NCBI RefSeq assembly: GCF_037975245.1
Contig: NC_092562.1
Coordinates: forward strand, 1,865,001 to 1,927,000
Reading direction: 5' to 3'
Length of the DNA stretch: 62,000 bases
DNA from: Apostichopus japonicus
Lineage: Eukaryota > Echinodermata > Holothuroidea > Aspidochirotida > Stichopodidae
The notes below the pieces were generated by a model. The model searched no databases. It was not told the origin of the DNA and saw only the letters and a program-made list of their open reading frames with translations. Position numbers and translations under genes: made by a program. Shown here in pieces: positions 51,183 through 62,000 of the stretch. Numbering within the stretch: position 1 is the first letter of the stretch; each line of letters starts with the position of its first letter.

Positions 51183-51355
51183 GAGTTCGCCACATATCTA
51201 GCTACAGAGAAGAAACGACTGTGCCCGAAGAAACGACAGTACCCGAAGAAACGACAGTACCCGAAGGGACCGAGGCAACTGACGACCAACGAACGAAGAC
51301 CGACGGCGGTAAAATGGACCAAAGAAAAACGGCTGAACATGTAAATGCATTTTGA
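51183..51355 (+). CDS. Candidate 3'-terminal exon with (EETTVP)n repeats
   Basis: Acceptor TATTTGTTGTAG (AG at 51181-51182) leads into VRHISSYR, then three copies of the hexapeptide EETTVP (51209-51262), then EGTEATDDQRTKTDGGK and MDQRKTAEHVNAF, ending at TGA 51353-51355. Copies 1 and 2 of the 18-bp unit differ at two bases. Both changes are synonymous third positions in this frame (ACT/ACA, GTG/GTA) and non-synonymous in the other two, which is the main argument for this frame. Thr/Pro/Glu-rich repeats suit an extracellular or linker region. A second plus frame (KKRLCP...) is also open to 51344, and no AATAAA follows closely. Confidence 0.35.
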
Positions 51356-51429
51356 GAGAGTTATATACATAAAGATATATATAGTTGGAGACTAGTTGAG
51401 ACTAGTGGAACACTAAAAGTTGTTACTCA

Positions 51430-51664
51430 GAGTAATTATATATATAGAGTAAGTATATATATATAAAGTATATATATATATATATATATAGAGTAAGTAT
51501 ATATATATAGAGTAAGTATATATATATATATATATTGAATATGTATGCAATAAGTTATTCTTTCCTTATTATAAATCAATCGTTAACGATTCCTTAGCAA
51601 GTTGAATAATCATTTAATTAGTTTTGTTTATTATTTTACGTTCTATTATGGTTATTAAACACAA

Positions 51665-51738
<74 letters not shown>
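51430..51738. repeat. TA arrays with AGAGTAAG interruptions
   Basis: AGAGTAAGTATATATA units recur at about 51447, 51491 and 51511. After 130 bp of AT-rich DNA a purer (TA)n run occupies about 51671-51735. Confidence 0.9.
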
Positions 51739-51741
<3 letters not shown>

Positions 51742-54023
51742 GTTTCACTATAGTGCATAATCCAAAAAACGATAATTTCCAATTTCTTTGTAGAAAGAAA
51801 GATCAAGACCAACAAAGCAAACAAAATACCAAAACTCTGCTTTCTGCAAGTTTCGAATAAATTGTCCCAAATGCTACGTTTTCATTCTGGTTACGTCACT
51901 AGACAAGAGAAAACATAATACAAAATTAAAATTATGGATAAAATACTGCAGAAAACAGGGAAATGCTGGAAACCGTGTCGAGCACTTTTGGCGTCAGTCG
52001 GTACTTCTTAAACTATTCTTTCTCGATGCGAGTTAACGATCTCTAAGGTCAATATACCCATCATGGTATACCGACAATGGGCCGTATTATATAATGATGT
52101 CTCGAAAGAATTTTCAATTTCACAGCCAAACTAAAATATGACAATCTTCATGTATGATGGCGTTATTCGTATCATTTTTTCTTCTTTGAATAACAAATTT
52201 TTCAAGTGAGTTTATAAGTTTTTCGTAGGGGCATTCGGTATAGCGTGTCATGTTTCCGTTACGGGGTGTAGCAACCGCTCGAGTAGAGCGTGTTCAGAAT
52301 ACCAATAGGTGGATTAGCGATTCAAGGCCAAAAATGCAACGGGACTATGCCGCGTCCAGTTTCCCGATGAACCCGCTCCCGAGTGGGACAGAGGAATAGA
52401 TTTTTTTCCCTCCGTTAACGGAAGGGATATTATTCCATGTCGACTATTTCGCTTATAAAACTTGACACGGCCACTGTCACGATGGTGCTGTTTTCCTTTT
52501 TTTTTTTGGTTTTCGATTATATTTCTCCCCTTCTTTTGCTTATAAATCAGTTCACAAGGAGAGCTATACAAAAAAAAAGAAGAAATATTCGACGTTCTTC
52601 TTCCTATACTGCTCGGCTTCCATACCGAAAAATAAAATATATGAAATGTTGTACGTATACCAACGACACTTGTGATGTCGTACTGGACTTTTTTAACATT
52701 ATAATATATTATGTGTGATATATTTAAATCAAGTAACGCCGTTTTATATAATTCACTAATGCTGCCACGATGATCTGGCTCAATAAGAAGTTTGATTCAT
52801 TTTAAGGATTAAAAAAGAATGTTTATGATTATTTTTTAAAGTGAGAAAAAACAACAACAGCAACATCGTTTTTGGTACAAATAAGAAACAGTGCAGTACG
52901 CGCGCAAATGTTCTGAGGCGCGCGCATAGTTTTTCAATAACCCTATATCTGCGGCCGGTGGAAACCTATATTATGATCGGATTTCACCCAACCAGATTTC
53001 AACCGAAGCAATAGATTCACTAAATGACCAAAAAGAAATAAACATCAGAAGTTTGTTTATTAGAATTTGAGATTTTATTTATCTGAGGATTTTGTACCTT
53101 AGGGCCTATCTGTAATAGAATATTTCCACAAAACAGATTGACAATACGCATGTGCAACTTTCTGATCTTTTCTTTTCCCCTATAACGCATTATTTTCTTG
53201 TTTTGTCGTGGGAAGCTTATAAATCCTAACATGATGCGGGGTCCGTGGAGTGGATACGATATTTTACTGCAGCCTGCATAATCAATTTCATGCGCACCAC
53301 AAGTACAGCGTATGTTTACTTTATACTGGTAAGGACTTTGATAAAGCATTTGCGCACTCCATTCACGCAAAGAGCATATCAAAAAAAAAAGGTTAAGAAG
53401 CATATAGAATAATATGTAGGGTCATATCGTAAGATAAACACTGTGTGTAATATTCTGTAAGCTAAACAAAGCTTGAAGACATTACACCCGGCTGAGAAGG
53501 TGCACCCTTCAGAGTGTGACATCCGTTGATCCTGTACCACAATTTTTCTCGCATGTCGCATGATAATTAATATGATGTTAGAGATGAATTAACTTTAGAC
53601 GACCTCTTTAAAACAATATCATACATATTGGCTTAATATGCATGTATACGTTGTTATATGGCGTTGTCTCTTTTTCTGCGTTTTTCTTTCTTTCTTTAAT
53701 TTTTTTTTTTAAACTTTCATTTGTGATTGGTCCTTGACATTACACATTTATCAATATTAATACATGTACATAAGGCTTCATTATGTTATCATTCAAAATT
53801 AATAAAGTAATACATTTGGCATTACTATTCAGGCGTCCTATCGCCTCACACTTCATTAAGCCACATATTCGATCTTGATACTGTATAGACACAGCATTAG
53901 TTAGCAAGGAGAAAGTTCTCCATAAATAGAGGGCGATGTTTTAATTTGCGCACGTTATAACACATTAAAACATCTACTGGCACAGGCATAATACATCAGA
54001 ACATAAGACGGATTATTGGTACA
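51739..54023. other. Gene-free stretch before the satellite
   Basis: Contains a GC-richer patch at 52225-52440 with the near-palindrome CCCTCCGTTAACGGAAGGG (52410-52428), and paired GCGCGC words at 52899-52929. A 127-codon minus frame (53020-53403) has no recognisable domain. Unique sequence ends at about 54023. Confidence 0.45.
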
Positions 54024-57000
54024 ATGAAATGACGTCAAGATATGGTTATTAAATTTCATTTTTTCACCAAAATATGTGTGGTTTTTTAATCTTATCACCT
54101 GGAATGGAATCAAAAGGGCGCCACACACCGCAGGTATAATTTTGGGAAGAATTAAAAAAGTCGTGATTTTGGCCAAAATCGAAGAAAATCATAAGGGTAT
54201 AGCCTTACAAAATTGTCGATTTTGGGCCAAAAATGAAAGTTCTCAAATTCCTGTCAGGATACGTCTAACAGACTCCCAGCACCCAGTATACGCTTCTCCC
54301 GAGAACAAAAGTGGCATTCGACGAAGTTTTAGTCATTTAAGTCCGATATGAAATGACGTCAAGATATGGTTATTAAATTTCATTTTTCCACCAAAATATG
54401 AGTGTTTTTAATACTCTGATCACCTGGAAAGGAATCAAAAGGGCGCCACACACCGCAGGTACAATTTTGGGAAGAATTAAGAAAGTCGTGATTTTGGCCA
54501 AAATCGAAGAAAATCATAAGGGTATAGCCTTACAAAATTGTCGATTTTGGGCCAAAAATGAAAGTTCTCAAATTCCTGTCAGGATACGTCTAACAGACTC
54601 CCAGCACCCAGTACACGCTTCTCCCGAGAACAAAAGTGGCATTCGACGAAGTTTTAGTCATTTAAATCCGATATGAAATGACGTCAAGATATGGTTATTA
54701 AATTTCATTTTTCCACCAAAATATGAGTGTTTTTAATACTCTGATCACCTGGAAAGGAATCAAAAGGGCTCCACACACCGCAGGTACAATTTTGGGAAGA
54801 ATTAAAAAAGTCGTGATTTTGGCCAAAATCGAAGAAAATCATAAGGGTATAGCCTTACAAAATTGTCGATTTAGGGCCAAAATTGAAAGTTCTCAAATTC
54901 CTGTCAGGATACGTCTAACAGACTCCCAGCACCCAGTACACGCTTCTCCCGATAACAAAAGTGGCATTCGACGAAGTTTTAGTCATTTAAATCCGATATG
55001 AAATGACGTCAAGATATGGTTATTAAATTTCATTTTTCCACCAAAATATCAGTGTTAATACAACTCTTGTCACCTGGAAAGGAATCAAAAGGGCGCCACA
55101 CACCGCAGGTACAATTTTGGGAAGAATTAAAAAAGTTGTGATTTTGGCCAAAATCGAAGAAAATCATACGGGTATGGCCTTACAAAGTTGTCGATTTTGG
55201 GCCAAAAATGAAAGTTCTCAAATTCCTGTCAGGATACGTCTAACAGACTCCCAGCACCCAGTACACGCTTCTCCCGAGAACAAAAGTGGCATTCGACGAA
55301 GTTTTAGTCATTTAAATCCGATATGAAATGACGTCAAGATATGGTTATTAAATTTCATTTTTCCACCAAAATATCAGTGTTTTTAATACTCTGATCACCT
55401 GGAAAGGAATCAAAAGGGCGCCACACACCGCAGGTACAATTTTGGGAAGAATTAAGAAAGTCGTGATTTTGGCCAAAATCGAAGAAAATCATAAGGGTAT
55501 AGCCTTACAAAATTGTCGATTTTGGGCCAAAAATGAAAGTTCTCAAATTCCTGTCAGGATACGTCTAACAGACTCCCAGCACCCAGTACACGCTTCTCCC
55601 GAGAACAAAAGTGGCATTCGACGAAGTTTTAGTCATTTAAATCCGATATGAAATGACGTCAAGATATGGTTATTAAATTTCATTTTTCCACCAAAATATC
55701 AGTGTTTTTAATACTCTGATCACCTGGAAAGGAATCAAAAGGGCGCCACACACCGCAGGTACAATTTTGGGAAGAATTAAGAAAGTCGTGATTTTGGCCA
55801 AAATCGAAGAAAATCATAAGGGTATAGCCTTACAAAATTGTCGATTTTGGGCCAAAAATGAAAGTTCTCAAATTCCTGTCAGGATACGTCTAACAGACTC
55901 CCAGCACCCAGTACACGCTTCTCCCGAGAACAAAAGTGGCATTCGACGAAGTTTTAGTCATTTAAATCCGATATGAAATGACGTCAAGATATGGTTATTA
56001 AATTTCATTTTTCCACCAAAATATCAGTGTTTTTAATACTCTGATCACCTGGAAAGGAATCAAAAGGGCGCCACACACCGCAGGTACAATTTTGGGAAGA
56101 ATTAAAAAAGTTGTGATTTTGGCCAAAATCGAAGAAAATCATAAGGGTATAGCCTTACAAAATTGTCGATTTTGGGCCAAAAATGAAAGTTCTCAAATTC
56201 CTGTCAGGATACGTCTAACAGACTCCCAGCACCCAGTACACGCTTCTCCCGAGAACAAAAGTGGCATTCGACGAAGTTTTAGTCATTTAAATCCGATATG
56301 AAATGACGTCAAGATATGGTTATTAAATTTCATTTTTCCACCAAAATATGAGTATTTTTAATACTCTGATCACCTGGAATGGAATCAAAAGGGCGCCACA
56401 CACCGCAGGTACAATTTTGGGAAGAATTAAAAAAGTCGTGATTTTGGCCAAAATCGAAGAAAATCATAAGGGTATAGCCTTACAAAATTGTCGATTTTGG
56501 GCCAAAAATGAAAGTTCTCAAATTCCTGTCAGGATACGTCTAACAGACTCCCAGCACCCAGTACACGCTTCTCCCGAGAACAAAAGTGGCATTCGACGAA
56601 GTTTTAGTCATTTAAATCCGATATGAAATGACGTCAAGATATGGTTATTAAATTTCATTTTTCCACCAAAATATGAGTGTTTTTAATACTCTGATCACCT
56701 GGAATGGAATCAAAAGGGCGCCACACACCGCAGGTACAATTTTGGGAAGAATTAAAAAAGTCGTGATTTTGGCCAAAATCGAAGAAAATCATAAGGGTAT
56801 AGCCTTACAAAATTGTCGATTTTGGGCCAAAAATGAAAGTTCTCAAATTCCTGTCAGGATACGTCTAACAGACTCCCAGCACCCAGTACACGCTTCTCCC
56901 GAGAACAAAAGTGGCATTCGACGAAGTTTTAGTCATTTAAATCCGATATGAAATGACGTCAAGATATGGTTATTAAATTTCATTTTTCCACCAAAATATC

Positions 57001-60000
57001 AGTGTTTTTAATACTCTGATCACCTGGAAAGGAATCAAAAGGGCGCCACACACCGCAGGTACAATTTTGGGAAGAATTAAAAAAGTTGTGATTTTGGCCA
57101 AAATCGAAGAAAATCATAAGGGTATAGCCTTACAAAATTGTCGATTTTGGGCCAAAAATGAAAGTTCTCAAATTCCTGTCAGGATACGTCTAACAGACTC
57201 CCAGCACCCAGTACACGCTTCTCCCGAGAACAAAAGTGGCATTCGACGAAGTTTTAGTCATTTAAATCCGATATGAAATGACGTCAAGATATGGTTATTA
57301 AATTTCATTTTTCCACCAAAATATCAGTGTTTTTAATACTCTGATCACCTGGAAAGGAATCAAAAGGGCGCCACACACCGCAGGTACAATTTTGGGAAGA
57401 ATTAAGAAAGTCGTGATTTTGGCCAAAATCGAAGAAAATCATAAGGGTATAGCCTTACAAAATTGTCGATTTTGGGCCAAAATTGAAAGTTCTCAAATTC
57501 CTGTCAGGATACGTCTAACAGACTCCCAGCACCCAGTACACGCTTCTCCCGAGAACAAAAGTGGCATTCGACGAAGTTTTAGTCATTTAAATCCGATATG
57601 AAATGACGTCAAGATATGGTTATTAAATTTCATTTTTCCACCAAAATATCAGTGTTTTTAATACTCTGATCACCTGGAAAGGAATCAAAAGGGCGCCACA
57701 CACCGCAGGTACAATTTTGGGAAGAATTAAAAAAGTTGTGATTTTGGCCAAAATCGAAGAAAATCATAAGGGTATAGCCTTACAAAATTGTCGATTTTGG
57801 GCCAAAAATGAAAGTTCTCAAATTCCTGTCAGGATACGTCTAACAGACTCCCAGCACCCAGTACACGCTTCTCCCGAGAACAAAAGTGGCATTCGACGAA
57901 GTTTTAGTCATTTAAATCCGATATGAAATGACGTCAAGATATGGTTATTAAATTTCATTTTTCCACCAAAATATGAGTGTTTTTAATACTCTGATCACCT
58001 GGAATGGAATCAAAAGGGCGCCACACACCGCAGGTACAATTTTGGGAAGAATTAAAAAAGTCGTGATTTTGGCCAAAATCGAAGAAAATCATAAGGGTAT
58101 AGCCTTACAAAATTGTCGATTTTGGGCCAAAAATGAAAGTTCTCAAATTCCTGTCAGGATACGTCTAACAGACTCCCAGCACCCAGTACACGCTTCTCCC
58201 GAGAACAAAAGTGGCATTCGACGAAGTTTTAGTCATTTAAATCCGATATGAAATGACGTCAAGATATGGTTATTAAATTTCATTTTTCCACCAAAATATC
58301 AGTGTTTTTAATACTCTGATCACCTGGAAAGGAATCAAAAGGGCGCCACACACCGCAGGTACAATTTTGGGAAGAATTAAAAAAGTTGTGATTTTGGCCA
58401 AAATCGAAGAAAATCATAAGGGTATAGCCTTACAAAATTGTCGATTTTGGGCCAAAAATGAAAGTTCTCAAATTCCTGTCAGGATACGTCTAACAGACTC
58501 CCAGCACCCAGTACACGCTTCTCCCGAGAACAAAAGTGGCATTCGACGAAGTTTTAGTCATTTAAATCCGATATGAAATGACGTCAAGATATGGTTATTA
58601 AATTTCATTTTTCCACCAAAATATCAGTGTTTTTAATACTCTGATCACCTGGAAAGGAATCAAAAGGGCGCCACACACCGCAGGTACAATTTTGGGAAGA
58701 ATTAAGAAAGTCGTGATTTTGGCCAAAATCGAAGAAAATCATAAGGGTATAGCCTTACAAAATTGTCGATTTTGGGCCAAAATTGAAAGTTCTCAAATTC
58801 CTGTCAGGATACGTCTAACAGACTCCCAGCACCCAGTACACGCTTCTCCCGAGAACAAAAGTGGCATTCGACGAAGTTTTAGTCATTTAAATCCGATATG
58901 AAATGACGTCAAGATATGGTTATTAAATTTCATTTTTCCACCAAAATATCAGTGTTTTTAATACTCTGATCACCTGGAAAGGAATCAAAAGGGCGCCACA
59001 CACCGCAGGTACAATTTTGGGAAGAATTAAAAAAGTTGTGATTTTGGCCAAAATCGAAGAAAATCATAAGGGTATAGCCTTACAAAATTGTCGATTTTGG
59101 GCCAAAAATGAAAGTTCTCAAATTCCTGTCAGGATACGTCTAACAGACTCCCAGCACCCAGTACACGCTTCTCCCGAGAACAAAAGTGGCATTCGACGAA
59201 GTTTTAGTCATTTAAATCCGATATGAAATGACGTCAAGATATGGTTATTAAATTTCATTTTTCCACCAAAATATCAGTGTTTTTAATACTCTGATCACCT
59301 GGAATGGAATCAAAAGGGCGCCACACACCGCAGGTACAATTTTGGGAAGAATTAAAAAAGTCGTGATTTTGGCCAAAATCGAAGAAAATCATAAGGGTAT
59401 AGCCTTACAAAATTGTCGATTTTGGGCCAAAAATGAAAGTTCTCAAATTCCTGTCAGGATACGTCTAACAGACTCCCAGCACCCAGTACACGCTTCTCCC
59501 GAGAACAAAAGTGGCATTCGACGAAGTTTTAGTCATTTAAATCCGATATGAAATGACGTCAAGATATGGTTATTAAATTTCATTTTTCCACCAAAATATG
59601 AGTGTTTTTAATACTCTGATCACCTGGAATGGAATCAAAAGGGCGCCACACACCGCAGGTACAATTTTGGGAAGAATTAAAAAAGTCGTGATTTTGGCCA
59701 AAATCGAAGAAAATCATAAGGGTATAGCCTTACAAAATTGTCGATTTTGGGCCAAAAATGAAAGTTCTCAAATTCCTGTCAGGATACGTCTAACAGACTC
59801 CCAGCACCCAGTACACGCTTCTCCCGAGAACAAAAGTGGCATTCGACGAAGTTTTAGTCATTTAAATCCGATATGAAATGACGTCAAGATATGGTTATTA
59901 AATTTCATTTTTCCACCAAAATATCAGTGTTTTTAATACTCTGATCACCTGGAAAGGAATCAAAAGGGCGCCACACACCGCAGGTACAATTTTGGGAAGA

Positions 60001-62000
60001 ATTAAAAAAGTTGTGATTTTGGCCAAAATCGAAGAAAATCATAAGGGTATAGCCTTACAAAATTGTCGATTTTGGGCCAAAAATGAAAGTTCTCAAATTC
60101 CTGTCAGGATACGTCTAACAGACTCCCAGCACCCAGTACACGCTTCTCCCGAGAACAAAAGTGGCATTCGACGAAGTTTTAGTCATTTAAATCCGATATG
60201 AAATGACGTCAAGATATGGTTATTAAATTTCATTTTTCCACCAAAATATGAGTGTTTTTAATACTCTGATCACCTGGAAAGGAATCAAAAGGGCGCCACA
60301 CACCGCAGGTACAATTTTGGGAAGAATTAAAAAAGTCGTGATTTTGGCCAAAATCGAAGAAAATCATAAGGGTATAACCTTACAAAATTGTCGATTTTGG
60401 GCCAAAAATGAAAGTTCTCAAATTCCTGTCAGGATACGTCTAACAGACTCCCAGCACCCAGTACACGCTTCTCCCGAGAACAAAAGTGGCATTCGACGAA
60501 GTTTTAGTCATTTAAATCCGATATGAAATGACGTCAAGATATGGTTATTAAATTTCATTTTTCCACCAAAATATCAGTGTTTTTAATACTCTGATCACCT
60601 GGAAAGGAATCAAAAGGGCGCCACACACCGCAGGTACAATTTTGGGAAGAATTAAAAAAGTCGTGATTTTGGCCAAAATCGAAGAAAATCATAAGGGTAT
60701 AGCCTTACAAAATTGTCGATTTTGGGCCAAAAATGAAAGTTCTCAAATTCCTGTCAGGATACGTCTAACAGACTCCCAGCACCCAGTACACGCTTCTCCC
60801 GAGAACAAAAGTGGCATTCGACGAAGTTTTAGTCATTTAAATCCGATATGAAATGACGTCAAGATATGGTTATTAAATTTCATTTTTCCACCAAAATATC
60901 AGTGTTTTTAATACTCTGATCACCTGGAAAGGAATCAAAAGGGCGCCACACACCGCAGGTACAATTTTGGGAAGAATTAAAAAAGTTGTGATTTTGGCCA
61001 AAATCGAAGAAAATCATAAGGGTATAGCCTTACAAAATTGTCGATTTTGGGCCAAAAATGAAAGTTCTCAAATTCCTGTCAGGATACGTCTAACAGACTC
61101 CCAGCACCCAGTACACGCTTCTCCCGAGAACAAAAGTGGCATTCGACGAAGTTTTAGTCATTTAAATCCGATATGAAATGACGTCAAGATATGGTTATTA
61201 AATTTCATTTTTCCACCAAAATATGAGTGTTTTTAATACTCTGATCACCTGGAAAGGAATCAAAAGGGCGCCACACACCGCAGGTACAATTTTGGGAAGA
61301 ATTAAAAAAGTCGTGATTTTGGCCAAAATCGAAGAAAATCATAAGGGTATAGCCTTACAAAATTGTCGATTTTGGGCCAAAAATGAAAGTTCTCAAATTC
61401 CTGTCAGGATACGTCTAACAGACTCCCAGCACCCAGTACACGCTTCTCCCGAGAACAAAAGTGGCATTCGACGAAGTTTTAGTCATTTAAATCCGATATG
61501 AAATGACGTCAAGATATGGTTATTAAATTTCATTTTTCCACCAAAATATGAGTGTTTTTAATACTCTGATCACCTGGAAAGGAATCAAAGGGGCTCCACA
61601 CACCGCAGGTACAATTTTGGGAAGAATTAAAAGAGTTGTGATTTTGGCCAAAATCGAAGAAAATCATAATAGCCTTACAAAATTGTCGATTTTGGGCCAA
61701 AAATGAAAGTTCTCAAATTCCTGTCAGGATACGTCTAACAGACTCCCAGCACCCAGTACACGCTTCTCCCGAGAACAAAAGTGGCATTCGACGAAGTTTT
61801 AGTCATTTAAATCCGATATGAAATGACGTCAAGATATGGTTATTAAATTTCATTTTTCCACCAAAATATGAGTGTTTTTAATACTCTGATCACCTGGAAT
61901 GGAATCAAAAGGGCGCCACACACCGCAGGTACAATTTTGGGAAGAATTAAAAAAGTCGTGATTTTGGCCAAAATCGAAGAAAATCATAAGGGTATAGCCT
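54024..62000. repeat. 325-bp satellite array, 24 full monomers plus partial
   Basis: Units begin (at AAATGACGTC) at 54027, 54351, 54676 and then every 325 bp to 61501, with the last start at 61821. The first unit is 324 bp. Unit 61501 lacks GGGTA and is 320 bp. Copies differ at only a few positions, except the diverged first unit and the unit at 55001. Every monomer has TGACGTCA, the perfect palindrome GATTTTGGCCAAAATC and a related GATTTTGGGCCAAAAATG. A plus frame of 92 codons, from ATGAGTGTTTTT to TGA, is open in most copies. About half have ATC instead of ATG, and 325 is not a multiple of three, so frames do not fuse. Diagnostic variants show a four-unit higher order. The array continues beyond the window. 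It may be pericentromeric or subtelomeric; location cannot be told from this. Confidence 0.97.

Noticed and set aside
52314-52571. 85-codon minus frame through the GC-richer patch
   Set aside because: The N-terminal half is an A-rich tract, and no motif is recognisable in the rest.
53020-53403. 127-codon minus frame
   Set aside because: Low-complexity ends, no domain, no splice support.
54024-62000. CRISPR array or bacterial repeat locus
   Set aside because: There are no spacers; the 325-bp units are head-to-tail and nearly identical, and the surroundings are animal DNA.

Overview
The window looks like non-coding, repeat-dominated nuclear DNA from an animal, most likely a marine invertebrate. 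It is about two-thirds A+T. It contains many long (TA)n microsatellites, a tRNA-derived SINE, a hAT-type MITE with a perfect 8-bp target duplication, a retroelement tail of the GCGCTATATAAA...(ATT)n kind, and short exon-like islands with splice-site candidates. Species cannot be fixed from the sequence; an echinoderm-like genome is only an impression. There are no bacterial operons, rRNA genes or CRISPR arrays. I found no complete protein-coding gene. Every long open frame is a shadow of a simple repeat or of the satellite.

Layout. 1-7,300: AT-rich DNA with G-runs, TA arrays, a small Tc1/mariner-like transposase remnant (about 2,484-2,564) and a 50-bp direct duplication flanking a TA/TATC array. 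7,300-17,200: mobile-element debris (SINE at 8,955-9,105 with a truncated tail copy, a decayed hAT-like element at 10,505-10,795, a second tRNA-like body at 14,481-14,555, a LINE/SINE 3' tail at 17,073-17,160) and a few exon-like fragments. 19,860-21,290: ATCATG-rich tandem repeats that resolve into about 105-bp units paired as 211-bp dimers. 22,745-22,921: the clean MITE. 26,928-27,590: a (GAAC)n array. 32,400-33,100: the most gene-like stretch. Here CRE, NRF1 and E-box sites and a TATA-like box precede an ATG, a signal-anchor-like peptide and a splice donor. 34,900-45,100: very long simple repeats, including 760 bp of one hexamer. 47,960-48,172: a long imperfect hairpin. 48,868-51,355: two candidate 3'-terminal exons on opposite strands. 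54,024-62,000: a 325-bp satellite (24 full monomers plus a partial one) running off the end of the window.

The satellite is the dominant and most unusual element. Each monomer carries the palindrome TGACGTCA and a second perfect 16-bp palindrome. A 92-codon frame stays open in nearly every copy, but its ATG is switched on or off by one G/C variant. Diagnostic variants show a four-monomer (1,300-bp) higher-order repeat. TGACGTCA is also clearly over-represented outside the satellite. The candidate exons rest on reading-frame and splice-site patterns read by eye and carry low confidence; they probably belong to different genes with large introns.
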